64,000 nucleotides of DNA from NCBI GenBank assembly GCA_023375675.1, contig JALQBC010000003.1, positions 1,488,001 through 1,552,000 on the forward strand. Reading direction: 5' to 3'. Positions 21,897 to 31,809 of this stretch are shown here, one piece after another; the stretch's first letter is position 1, and every line of letters begins with the position of its first letter. The position numbers and the translations under genes were made by a program. The notes beneath the pieces were generated by a model. The model was not told the DNA's origin. It did not search any database and worked only from the letters and a program-made list of their open reading frames with translations. The DNA is from Cytospora piceicola (lineage: Eukaryota > Ascomycota > Sordariomycetes > Diaporthales > Cytosporaceae).

Positions 21897-23042
21897 TCAG
21901 TCTGCCCAAGGAGACAAGCTCATGGTGTTCTTCGCCTTCACATTGGCCAGCTTGGTAGCGCGAGATGCTATGCGATCCGGGTCAGATGTGGCAGCTTTCA
22001 GGGCCGGTAATAGAATAAGGCAAAATGTAAGCAGGGTTAAAGAGAGTAAGTTTTGGTGTGTAGACCAGTGTAGAGAGAATGAGAGACAAGCAACAAGCAA
22101 GAGGATGGAAGGGCGAGCAAATAATGGAATCCCTGTAGGAGTGTCATCAGAAGAGGGGCTGAATGGCCCGGAAGACTGGGAAGTTTGGCCGGAAAAGCAG
22201 CCCTATTCTATTATTGCCCCAGAAAGAGCTGGTTTTCTTGGATTTCGAATGTAACGCTTTGCACTAGCACACATTGTGATGGCTGACAGAGCGACACCCT
22301 CGTAACCTCGGTGTCGAAGTTCCCTGCCACCCACCCTCCATTACATTCGGGCTGACTACATGAGTATCCCTGTAGGTGTATTGGACCCGCATTAGCAGCT
22401 CATTGGCTACCACTCATAACGAACCTGGGAGGTTCATACCTACAGTACACAGTAATGTAGAAGACCCCCTGTTCCTGCAGCTAGAGAGGCATGCGGCTGG
22501 CTTGGAGGATTGCGATGGGGGCTAATACAGCAGTATAGTAATGGCATACTTCTGCGAAGGTGGCCACTCAAGATTAGGACCCAGGAGCATCAAGACATGG
22601 ATGTTCTCACTTGAGAACCCGTTACATGCAAGTGCCAATGATAACCAGCATAATCCGGAAGTCCAGAACCCAAGGACCACTTTATGGCGTACTTATTATA
22701 CCTTGGTATAGATGCAGGGGGTGTAGCGTAGTGTGTGTGTAACAATGGGGGCGATGCAAACCCGATGATCCTTCTCTGACTAGTTGAGTGTAAATTCGAG
22801 CGGCCGCTGTATATCTTAGTACGGTAAGATATAATGTTTCTTACCGCTGGAGTGGCTCACTTCTATGTGAGTTGTACTCTACTCATCTTCCGTCCCAACT
22901 GTGTGCCAATCCTTCCCAGAGGCGCAAAAAACCACAGGAAATCATGGGTATCACATATTATTACCATATAAATCTAGAGTCTATAAATCCAGACTCCTGG
23001 ATGCCGAAGCCTGTCCACACCTGGTTTCAATGTCATCCAGGC
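21897..23042. other. intergenic region
   Basis: No supported gene. The part next to 21897 is the presumed promoter of the leftward PAN-like gene and the part next to 23043 the 3' UTR of the glucosyltransferase-like gene. Confidence 0.5.
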
Positions 23043-26000
23043 TTACTCTTTCCTCCCGTTCTCCAGCGGCGCAGAGGCCGGCCTCGCAGACCTTTCGTCT
23101 TTTGGCTTGATAGGCTCAGTCATAGGCGACATTTTCTCGTTGTCCGTATTCTGCGGTCGCTGACTTTCCACCGACTTCCCATTGACCCCCTGCGGTCGTG
23201 TTTCCTTTAGCGAGTTCTTCTCCGTGTCCTTTGGCGGCCCTTTGCTACCAAGATCACGAGACCTGCGGAGCTCCTCTACGGCAGCCTGCACCGTCTCGCC
23301 CCTATTGAGCGCTTCGAGGATCCTCTCTGCCATCGGGATGCTCTCAAATGCTTCTTCCACGCCGTGTGTCCGCATCGCACTGATTCGCCCTTTCATGCCC
23401 TTCTCCTTCTCTTTTCTTTCTACCGTCTCCCACAGTGTACGAAGCACCTCCCACCCATGGACAACCTCTTTTATCAGGGCCTCGCCCTCCTCATAGCTCA
23501 ATTCGTGGAATTCCCGCTGACCTTGCATGATACGAGCCTGTCGGATGTGCTTGGTGGGCATTCGTCTCCGCTCGACCTGCTTCTCGATACCCTTGAGCGT
23601 GTACCCCACCGGCCCCGTGAGCGCGGCCACATTCTTGAGCGCCCAGCCCGTGACGCCCATGCCCACGCCCTTCGTGAACCCCTCCACCCCGCCTCCGTTC
23701 CGGGCTCCTCGGGCCGGGAGCCGCACGACGCCCACCCAGGCGTCGTACATCCCGTAGACGAACTCGGACCCGGCGGCTCGCAGGCCAGAGCGGATGCCGG
23801 TGACGCGGGGCGGTCGGCGGACCGTGTTGTCGCCGTACAGCCTCGGGGCGTTGTGGAAACCCTGTGCGAGCGCCACCGAGAGATCGATGGGCGCGCTTGC
23901 CAGTGCAGCCGCAGACCTTCCGACGCCTTCGGTGACTTGGCAAACGTACCGTTCGTCCACTGCCACTGTTCCCTCAGTCGTGGTGGTATGCAACAAAGTT
24001 CCATCGACTTCCTTGTCATCTTGGCCACCGTCTGTTCTGTGATGTGCGTTGCCGTGGGTGCTCTCTGGCTCCGAATAGTCGGGGGTTTCAGCCTTGTTCG
24101 CAGTTTTGGAGTCCAACTTGTCCTTTGCCTTCTCGTGCTTTCTTTCCTGTTTCTCCTTTCGCTCCCGTCTCTTTCTCGACGTTTTGGCAATCCGGGAGGG
24201 GACACTCCCAACGCCACCAAATACCTCCCCAAAGGAGCCAGCAATGGACCCGAGCACGCCCGTAACAGGCTCCCCAGGTCCCTCAAAGTCATTCCACTCG
24301 CAGTGGCGAATGAGTCTCAATCTCGGCCACAGCACGTAGCCCTTTGCAACCATGATATGGGCCGCCACAGCGCTCAACCTCAGGCTGGTGTTTTTCAGGT
24401 TCCATACTGCAACTTTGTCGTGCAGTATTGAACATCGCATGCTATTCTCTCCCGACAGCTTCAAGTGCTTATGGAAGAAGGCGCTGGCGTTCTCCGCACC
24501 ATCGCCTTCTCGAGCAATATTCTCAGCTATTATCTGGGCCTTTTCCTGTGCCTCGTCGGTTAAACAATACTTGATTCCCTCCGCCAGCTTCTCCGTTGAT
24601 AGATTTTTGTAAGGAATCGCTTCAGGGCCAGCCTTCGCCCTACCTATCATACTGCCCCAGAAATGTTGATCGCCGAAGAAGGGCACGACCATTGTGGGCT
24701 TCCCAGACTTCAGAGCAATCGCTGTCGTCCCTGCACCACCGTGGATAACACAGGCCTTGACTTTGGGAAAGAGCCAGTCATGTGGCACGTTATCGAGCAT
24801 AAAGATGTGATCTGGCACGTCGTCTCTCCCCAAGCCGCCCCATCCCTTACTGACCAGCGCTCTCACGCCAGCGAGCCTGACAGCCTCGAAGATCATCTCC
24901 GTGAATGCGTCAGCGTCATCCACTACTATCGACCCAAATCCGATGTAGATTGGCGCCTCGCCCGATGCGAGAAACTCCGCAAGAGGATCGGGTGGCGTAT
25001 AAGAGGAGGCCAGATCAAGAAATACGAAGCCAGACACATCGATTTCGTCCCTCCAGTCCGGTGGCTTGGGGACAAGCGAAGGGCTCCACAGGTATGAGAA
25101 TGGCACGTTCAACCGATACAATGCACCAGGAGCCCAGAGTGTCGAAACGGGATCCAAACCAAGCGTCTTGGTTCGAAAGTTATTGACTAGGTCTCCAAGT
25201 CCTTGCCAGATCATCATCTCAACCAGAGGGTATGAAATAAGATTTGTATACCCAGGGTCGACATTGCTCTTCTTAATAGTTGCCAGAGGGTGCGGGAATG
25301 ACTTGGTCGGTGTATATGGGAATGTAAATGCCAATAACAACGGCACGCCCAAGGCTTCGGCGCAGTGCAAGTGTGCGAACGAAGGGGGGTTAGCGATGAT
25401 AAGATCGGCGATGAAAGGTTGATCTCCCCCCATCATTTTCCGGTTCCGGGGATTTTTTTCATCGTCCGTGGCGCTGATGCATGCCCTCCAGAAACCTTCA
25501 AACATTTCGGCCATTGCGGCTCGTCTTCGACCAATGTCACCGGCTCGTACTGTTTCTAGTGTTGGGATCAAGCCGGGGTTCTTCACCATAAAAGCCATGA
25601 GCTCTGACGGATTGCCACCCGCTGAGAAGAACTCTAAGCCAGAATCTTTCTCCACGAAGTCGCGGAATGCAGGGTGTGTAGCTATTCTCACCCGATGTCC
25701 ATACTGCTCCTTCAGTACTTTTCCTATTTTCAAGAACGGCTGCACATCTCCGCGGCTGCCAATAACCATAATCACAACGTTGAGTCTGGGAGAGTTTGGG
25801 GTTCTCTCGGGAGTGGCTATTGTCTCCGAGGAAGCTCTCGGTAAATTCGGCCGTTCCGGTGCTTCCTCTGCCTCATCGTTATGTTTCGGGAAAATAACCT
25901 TTCTGAGAGTAGCTTCCAGGGCCCTCGCCAGATACCCTTTGTTGCTAGTATCCTTGATCGATATCGCCACCCGCCCATCGTGCTTCGTAACCCTGCCCTT

Positions 26001-26429
26001 GGTCCTGTAATTCTCGTTACCAACTCGAAACCTTCGGAACTGGGAATTCAGTCTCGGATGAGGCAGCGGCCGGGACTTCTTGTCAGCACCATGCGCCTGG
26101 TCGACAGGATCGACTTCAGCGCCTGAGTCTTCATCGTCGGTTGAAGACTCGCTGCTCGAGGAGTCATCTCCTGCGGGATATGAATCGGTGTTCCATAGGG
26201 CATGCTGGAGTTCCGAAACGTTGGTGCCTGTCCTCTTTATAGCCGGCGGAATAGCCGAGGCTCGTCGGTACAGTCTTCCTCGAGCATCTGTTGTAGAACT
26301 TGCACCCTTAATACGAGGGCGAGACTGGGTCTCAAGATTATCCACCCGGTTTCCCATTGGCTCCATAGGTGCTATCCGAGGCTCTTCTGCCGAAGGCGGT
26401 GATGTTGGCGATACTGGTTGCGGCGACAT
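23043..26429 (-). CDS. GT1 sterol-glucosyltransferase-like protein with Vps13/ATG2-like C-terminal segment
   Basis: An intronless frame encodes 1,128 residues from ATG 26429. An upstream in-frame ATG at 26558 would add 43, but the MSPQPVSP start opens into typical Ser/Pro-rich sequence. The GT-B fold spans about residues 210-655. Its N-half begins VIMVIGSRGDVQPFLKIGK, the hallmark of the UDP-glucose:sterol glucosyltransferase/Atg26 group. The C-half has the donor-binding stretch HGGAGTTAIALKSGKPT followed by PFFGDQHFWG. No PH or GRAM domain is visible, unlike Atg26. A basic segment (SRKRRERKEKQERKHEK) follows, then a Gly-rich helical region (about 23590-23830) with GVVRLPARGARNGGGVEGF and KGVGMGVTGW. 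That pattern resembles the C-terminal segment of Vps13/ATG2. Likely reaction: glucosyl transfer to a sterol or other lipid at a membrane; the acceptor is inferred from family. Confidence 0.87.
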   Translation of the reverse strand: MSPQPVSPTSPPSAEEPRIAPMEPMGNRVDNLETQSRPRIKGASSTTDARGRLYRRASAIPPAIKRTGTNVSELQHALWNTDSYPAGDDSSSSESSTDDEDSGAEVDPVDQAHGADKKSRPLPHPRLNSQFRRFRVGNENYRTKGRVTKHDGRVAISIKDTSNKGYLARALEATLRKVIFPKHNDEAEEAPERPNLPRASSETIATPERTPNSPRLNVVIMVIGSRGDVQPFLKIGKVLKEQYGHRVRIATHPAFRDFVEKDSGLEFFSAGGNPSELMAFMVKNPGLIPTLETVRAGDIGRRRAAMAEMFEGFWRACISATDDEKNPRNRKMMGGDQPFIADLIIANPPSFAHLHCAEALGVPLLLAFTFPYTPTKSFPHPLATIKKSNVDPGYTNLISYPLVEMMIWQGLGDLVNNFRTKTLGLDPVSTLWAPGALYRLNVPFSYLWSPSLVPKPPDWRDEIDVSGFVFLDLASSYTPPDPLAEFLASGEAPIYIGFGSIVVDDADAFTEMIFEAVRLAGVRALVSKGWGGLGRDDVPDHIFMLDNVPHDWLFPKVKACVIHGGAGTTAIALKSGKPTMVVPFFGDQHFWGSMIGRAKAGPEAIPYKNLSTEKLAEGIKYCLTDEAQEKAQIIAENIAREGDGAENASAFFHKHLKLSGENSMRCSILHDKVAVWNLKNTSLRLSAVAAHIMVAKGYVLWPRLRLIRHCEWNDFEGPGEPVTGVLGSIAGSFGEVFGGVGSVPSRIAKTSRKRRERKEKQERKHEKAKDKLDSKTANKAETPDYSEPESTHGNAHHRTDGGQDDKEVDGTLLHTTTTEGTVAVDERYVCQVTEGVGRSAAALASAPIDLSVALAQGFHNAPRLYGDNTVRRPPRVTGIRSGLRAAGSEFVYGMYDAWVGVVRLPARGARNGGGVEGFTKGVGMGVTGWALKNVAALTGPVGYTLKGIEKQVERRRMPTKHIRQARIMQGQREFHELSYEEGEALIKEVVHGWEVLRTLWETVERKEKEKGMKGRISAMRTHGVEEAFESIPMAERILEALNRGETVQAAVEELRRSRDLGSKGPPKDTEKNSLKETRPQGVNGKSVESQRPQNTDNEKMSPMTEPIKPKDERSARPASAPLENGRKE

Positions 26430-27758
26430 GATATGCTGATTTGTTGGTCCAGGAAGATGGCCTGGGTGAGCTAGACGAGGAAGAGAATGGGGACAATGCT
26501 CATCAGCTACGAATACTGTCAAAGAAACCCAGTGGGAAGAGGCGGGAGCCTGATCCACAATACGAAGTGTTGCTGAGCCTAAGTTGCAGCAAACGAGGAA
26601 AAGGTAGACGATGATAGTATGGTTAGTTCACCCGACTGGGGCGAGGTTCGCCGACTGAGAGCAGATGTTCTACCTAATATGCTTGGTATGATCCCTTGGT
26701 AGTTACCTGGTTATCCTCCAGCTCTGACGTACCGAGGTAGCCCACATGGATACCTGAGATTATGGTGAAGGGAAATACAGGATGACTTCTGCAACGTGGA
26801 ATGGAAACATGACATCACTCCGGTGTTCCAGTGGCCCTATATACATATTAGCACTGTTTAGCTCTACTTAGTACACTATACTCACGTTGCAGTGGATCAT
26901 TCTGCGAATTCTTATCGGCAAGATACCGTGAGCTAAACAAATTTGGGCCGGTCCCTACGGAACGCCCGGGTGGTGGTAAGACTGACGTTTTATCTCCAGT
27001 GTAATCTGTACCTGGCGATGAGTGGCGGACCTAGCAGCCCTAGCAAATCAGAGTCCATAGCGCTACAGTACTCAAGTAGATACTTAAGTAAGTACTTGTC
27101 CCCCGAAACGGAATAATCTGAGAAATTAACCATGGAACGTAGGTAAATTACCCCTGCGACCTGTACTGTGTAGACTTGACTTGGACTGGCGCCGGCCCCT
27201 GAACCTATGCACCCGGGCCGCTGTGGGGTGTGGCGGAAAGCCCCAGCCATTTGTCCAAATTCCCCGAGGTGGTTAATAAAGGCGTTCCAGTAGCTACTTA
27301 GGTACCTACTTAATAGTTAGACAGACGTTGAGATTGGGATGCAGGGGCGGAGGCAACGGCCGGCTGGTTCTCACCAGCAAGGCTGACTTTGGAACAATAG
27401 TCTCTGTCAAGTTTGAGTCTTGGTCTTGGCGAGAAACATAGTGAACAGTATAAGGGAGTGTGGGATGTAATATCAGCCCAATGCATGAGTAGTTGACGGG
27501 ACCATTCTTTCCTTGAACTGTGTTTGCGATGCATATCCATCTTGATTATATCCGTGGTCGACTCATCACTGAACCCAGCCCAGCATGGTATGAAAATGCC
27601 GACATGGGGAGCTTGGTCTTGCGTGCTACGTCCCGACAAGCCTTCCCTCCTTGTCACATATCTCCTCGTGATTAGGTCCTCCGCAATGGGCGACCGATCT
27701 TATTACCATTGACTCCGTCGCTCGTGTCTTCTCATGGCGCAACTCAGATGGAGCAAGG
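26430..27758. other. intergenic region
   Basis: No supported gene. It holds the promoter of the leftward glucosyltransferase-like gene and the 3' side of the reductase gene. Short palindromic TACTTAAGTA/CTACTTAGGTACC-type motifs occur near 27070-27095 and 27290-27315. Confidence 0.5.
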
Positions 27759-28924
27759 CTACACCTTTTTGGGATACGTACTCGGGTGGCCGTGCTTCTT
27801 CGCAAAGCTCTTGATCTGCCCATGCATCACCAAGTGCACGATGAACCACACCGGAGCCATCAGCCAAGCCATGATGGTGTCGACGAACCAGTTGTTCCGC
27901 ACCGACCCGCCCATGACTCCCCACCGCATCAGCTCGCCTAGGATGCCAACAGTCACGAAGTGGTTGCCCGCTTCCAGCCCAGCGATCGACTTGCGCGCGA
28001 CCTCTTCCGGCGTCTGCTTCGGGTCGTCCTTCTCGAGCTCAATGGTAACATCGGGCTTGGACCTCTGCTCCCTCTCGAACCCGGACGTCAAGATCGTACC
28101 CGGGTATACCACGTGGACCTTCACGGGCTGCTCAGGGTACATCATCGCTTCCTGGGTAAGCGTGTCTGCCAGCCCTCGCAGTGCCCACTTTGAAGGGTTG
28201 TACGGTACGTATCCAACGATAGCATACAGAGCCAGGACAGAAGCCGTGAAGATGAGGTGCTTGGGCTCGTTGGGGAATTGGTGGTCGGGGGACCACCACT
28301 CGCGCAGGATGGCGTGGGCCATCTCACTAGCGCCCCAAAAGTTGACGTCCATCTGCCGGCGCATTTCGACCACGGCGCGGTCCTCTTGGAAGAGCATGGG
28401 CGTCGACGAGCCAGCTATGCACCATACTATGTCCGGAGACTGGCCGTTGTTCCAGGCAATCGCCTGAGAGATGATGACGGATGCATAGTCGGCCTGAGAG
28501 ACATCTGCTTGGATGGCATGAAAGCGCTGACTTTGAGATTTGGCAGCGGCCTATCAGTAGAGATAGAAAATAGAAATGTCAGTATATGATTGCTTGGCGT
28601 GGGCAAAAGGTCCCCCTGTCACTGACCTTGATTTCGGTCAGAGCCGCGTCCAGTTTCTGTTGGTTACGGGCGATGATGATCACATTTGCTCCCTTGGCCG
28701 CCAGCTGGCTTGCTGCACTCAGGCCCATGCCTTCGGACCCGCCCGTGATGAGGATGGTCTGTTGCGCTCATGTCAGTAGAGTGCCCTTGATTACTGGCTT
28801 CAATGGACAGCATGCATACCTTGCCCTCGACGGGCATCTGATTTTTTCCGAAGAGACCCATGATGATGGCAGTGAGGACAGCTACCAGACTAGTCGCTGC
28901 TATCGTCGTCTGCGTCGTACTCAT
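27759..28924 (-). CDS. 3-ketodihydrosphingosine reductase (KDSR/Tsc10)
   Basis: Complement of 27759-28550, 28627-28758 and 28820-28924 joins in phase 0 throughout to 342 residues; introns are 76 and 61 nt. An N-terminal membrane segment (IAATSLVAVLTAIIMGLFG) precedes the short-chain dehydrogenase fold. The nucleotide-binding motif is TGGSEGMG, an IAGSS block takes the place of the usual NNAG, and the catalytic Ser and Tyr/Lys lie in FTASVLALYAIVGY and YNPSKWALRG. A second hydrophobic stretch (IMAWLMAPVWFIVHLVM) near the C terminus matches the ER-anchored KDSR/Tsc10 group. The enzyme reduces 3-ketodihydrosphingosine to dihydrosphingosine with NADPH, the second step of sphingolipid synthesis, on the cytosolic face of the ER. 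ATG 28924 is preferred; an in-frame ATG lies 18 nt upstream (28942). Confidence 0.9.
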
Positions 28925-29487
28925 GGAAGTTATGTGGTCCATTTGTCAAGCCTTCGAGGATGTAGAACGGAGATGATGAGTACACACTTCCACAGTAATT
29001 AAGCTTAAGTAGACTTAGTTGTGCCGCATGTGCAATTTCGCTGGCATGCAGGGGCTGCCAATGGTTGTTCAACCGGTATAAAAGGTGGTGTTGAGATCAC
29101 ACTGATTGGCTAGGTAGGTAGGTAGGTAGGTTCCGTCAAGACCCCCGAAGTGTTTTTCTAGACTTCAGACCAACTTGATATTCGTTGTGATCGGAAGATA
29201 TAGAACGATCGTCTTGGCATGGACTGAATCGAAGCTCTCTTGATTTGTCGTACCCCTTGAGGATCCCTGTCAACCGGTCCCAATATACCTACACAGTAGA
29301 TACTTCGTAGTGGTATAGGCAGTCTTTATCGATAAGAGCTAGTGGGTCCTCCCGCCCAAAAATTTCTGGATGTTCTTGCGATTGTAAAACCGTGCCGACT
29401 TCACGTCCAAACACCTTCCTAAATCCCCTCAGCGCAGTAAATCGACGAACCTTCCCATTGCCCCCGGACAACTACGGGATCATCAAC
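28925..29487. other. divergent promoter region between the KDSR and utp3/sas10 genes
   Basis: A 563-bp head-to-head space holds no coding sequence. It contains a short (TAGG)n run at 29109-29131. Confidence 0.6.
29109..29131. repeat. (TAGG)n microsatellite
   Basis: Five successive TAGG/GGTA tetramers lie in the divergent promoter between the reductase gene and the utp3 gene. Confidence 0.85.
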
Positions 29488-31353
29488 ATGGCCAAGAAGA
29501 GAAAGTCATCACGCCCCACAGGGCCCTCTGGCCCGAAGGATGTCGATGCCGCCGATGCGCGCCTCGCCATCAGGACCTACGAAGACATCGCCGACGACCA
29601 GGAGCAGTACTTTCTCGAGAAGGACAAGATCATGCTCGAAGATGAGCCACAATCCAAGCGCGCCAGAATCGACGACCGGATAGAGCAGTTTATGGAAGGT
29701 TCCGACGAGGAAATCCTCCAAGACGAAGACGACTCGGATGATGACGAGGTAGAAGATTATAAGGAGTTGCAAAAGGCTGCTAAGGCGCAATCGAAGAGGG
29801 ACAAGAAAGCCCGCGGTGACGAAGATGGCGAAGAAGGACAGGATGGTGAGGCCGAGGGCGACGACGGCTGGTGGGGAGCCTCCAAAAACGAGTACTACAG
29901 TGCCGATGCGATCGAGACTGAAGCCGATGCTCTCGAGGAGGAGGCCGAAGCCAAGAGGTTACAGAAGAAGAAGCTGGCCGAAATGAACGAGGCAGATTTC
30001 ATCTTCGACGAGGACCAATGGGCTGCACCAGCTGAGGAGACGGAAGAAGGTGCCCAGGTCGTGACGGAAGAGCTGAAGGACATTGAAGTCACGGATGACA
30101 TGGATGCGTTGGAGAGATACCGTCTGCTTCAGGCAAGGTATCCCGAATTTGTGCCCCTTGTCGAAGAGTTCGAGAAACTGCAGCCGCAGCTTGCGCAATT
30201 ACAAAAGGCGGCCGAGGGCAAGCCTACAAAATCATTAGAGGCGGTAAAACACTGGATCTTGGGCTGCTACGTTGCGGCTCTGGCGAGTTACTTTGCTATT
30301 CTGACATCCCCTGCACGGGATGCCGATGAACCCAGAGTATCACTCAGCCCAACGGAGCTGCGTGACCACGAGGTCATGGAGACGCTGGTGAGCTGCAGAG
30401 AGGCATGGCAGAAAGTTAGGGATCTACAACCACCAAGGACCACAGATGGAGCCATGGACACCGACTCGGCTGAGGAGGACATCTCCGTGGACGAGGAGGC
30501 GGATGAACCAGTCAAGAAATCCAAGAAAGCACTCGGGGCCAACGCAGAGAACAAGAAGAAGAAGAAGGCAGAGAAGGAGAGATTGGCCAAGGCCAAGGCC
30601 GTCGAGGAGTCGCTTGCCGACCTGTCAACGCTCCTTAGCAATCCGAAGAAGGCTAAGAAGGCCAAGACGGTCGCACCAACACACGACGACAACCACTCCG
30701 ACTTCGGTGAAGATGAGACCCTGGATGCGCGAACAGCTGCCGAGAAGGCGGCCAAGAAGAAGAGTCTGCGCTTCTACACCTCCCAGATCGTCCAGAAGGC
30801 CAGCCGCCGAGCAGACGCAGGTCGTGACGCAGGTGGTGATGCGGACATTCCTTACCGTGAGCGTCTCAAGGACCGCGCAGCACGACTCAACGCCGAGGCC
30901 GAGCGCAGGGGCAAGAAGAACTCCAAGCTCGGCACGGAGCTGGGCGGCGACGAGAGCGATGCAGACGCGGCTGTGGCCAAGCAGGTGCGAGAAGAAGAGG
31001 ACGGCTACTACGACATGGTTGCACACCGAACGAAGGACAAGAAAGACGACAAGACTGCGCGCAAGGAGGCCCTGGCGAAGGCCAGCATCACGGACCGTGT
31101 GGTGGAGGTGGCGACGGTCGGAGCGGACGGCAAGAGGAAGATCAACTACCAGATAGAGAAGAACAAGGGTCTGGCGCCCAAGAGGAAGAAGGAAGTGCGC
31201 AACTCGAGAGTCAAGAAGAGGAGAAAGTACGAGGACAAGCAGAAGAAGCTGAAGAGCATGAAGGCCACTTACCAGGGAGGAGAGGGCCGTGGCGGATACC
31301 AGGGAGAGACAACAGGTATCAAGACGGGATTGATCAAGAGTGTCAAGCTGTAG
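29488..31353 (+). CDS. Utp3/Sas10 small-subunit processome protein
   Basis: An intronless frame encodes 621 residues from ATG 29488 (context CAACATGGCC; start MAKKRKSS). The reading frame is open 96 nt further upstream, but the basic MAKKRK start is the natural one. The N third is acidic with coiled-coil character and Lys/Glu-rich runs. The middle (about residues 205-290, with ERYRLLQARYPEFVPLVEEF and KHWILGCYVAALASYFAIL) matches the Sas10/Utp3/C1D domain. Long Lys-rich tracts follow. The C-terminal ~75 residues (PKRKKEVRNSRVKKRRKYEDK ending GIKTGLIKSVKL) are the conserved Sas10 C-terminal domain. The protein acts in the nucleolus in the U3 snoRNP/SSU processome for 18S rRNA maturation. Confidence 0.93.
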   Translation: MAKKRKSSRPTGPSGPKDVDAADARLAIRTYEDIADDQEQYFLEKDKIMLEDEPQSKRARIDDRIEQFMEGSDEEILQDEDDSDDDEVEDYKELQKAAKAQSKRDKKARGDEDGEEGQDGEAEGDDGWWGASKNEYYSADAIETEADALEEEAEAKRLQKKKLAEMNEADFIFDEDQWAAPAEETEEGAQVVTEELKDIEVTDDMDALERYRLLQARYPEFVPLVEEFEKLQPQLAQLQKAAEGKPTKSLEAVKHWILGCYVAALASYFAILTSPARDADEPRVSLSPTELRDHEVMETLVSCREAWQKVRDLQPPRTTDGAMDTDSAEEDISVDEEADEPVKKSKKALGANAENKKKKKAEKERLAKAKAVEESLADLSTLLSNPKKAKKAKTVAPTHDDNHSDFGEDETLDARTAAEKAAKKKSLRFYTSQIVQKASRRADAGRDAGGDADIPYRERLKDRAARLNAEAERRGKKNSKLGTELGGDESDADAAVAKQVREEEDGYYDMVAHRTKDKKDDKTARKEALAKASITDRVVEVATVGADGKRKINYQIEKNKGLAPKRKKEVRNSRVKKRRKYEDKQKKLKSMKATYQGGEGRGGYQGETTGIKTGLIKSVKL

Positions 31354-31809
31354 AGAAGATAAACGCACGATACCAATTTACTGTCGAGTATGATTCAACC
31401 CGCATTCTCGCAATCAATTAGTCTTAAATTGTCCAGGACTTCAAATAGTGACTAGAGATGTGACGGGGCCGGTCTTCAGACGGCGCGGTGCCGATTCGGC
31501 CGAGTGTCCTGCCAAGTGCCGGGACCCTGATCGGGCCAAATTGACAGCTCCAGAGATGGTCTCCATCCATCTTCCTCCAACTCAACCACGACTACGCTCC
31601 GCAACGAAACGATTTACGAGAGCATTAAACCCACAAATCGACACATTCCGATCCCTCGAAGAGCCATGATAATTACATAAGGCACCGCAACCCCAACGAT
31701 CCTTGCACCCATCAAGCGCGCAGCGCCGCTACCCAGCGCCACGCCAATACTCCAGCCCCCCCCCCCCCGTCTTCCACCATCCACCCATCCACGCACCGCT
31801 GGCCCAAAG
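31354..31809. other. intergenic region between utp3/sas10 and cog1
   Basis: A 456-bp space between two genes in the same direction, without coding sequence. A 13-base C homopolymer (31756-31768) sits about 40 bp before the cog1 ATG, probably in its leader. Confidence 0.55.
31756..31768. repeat. C13 homopolymer in the cog1 leader
   Basis: Thirteen consecutive C bases, 42 bp before the start codon, on a pyrimidine-rich background. Length may be uncertain because homopolymers are prone to sequencing error. Confidence 0.8.

Noticed and set aside
21090..22010. 306-codon plus-strand frame opposite the PAN-like gene
   Set aside because: Antisense shadow; the minus strand gives a membrane segment and a Cys-patterned domain with a valid splice.
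23364..24431. 355-codon plus-strand frame opposite the glucosyltransferase-like gene
   Set aside because: Antisense to a well-supported coding frame with known motifs; its own sequence has no family features.
18117..28924. A lipid gene cluster (ABCG, glucosyltransferase, KDSR)
   Set aside because: The genes are on different strands with kilobase gaps and unrelated genes beside them; co-regulation is not indicated by the sequence.
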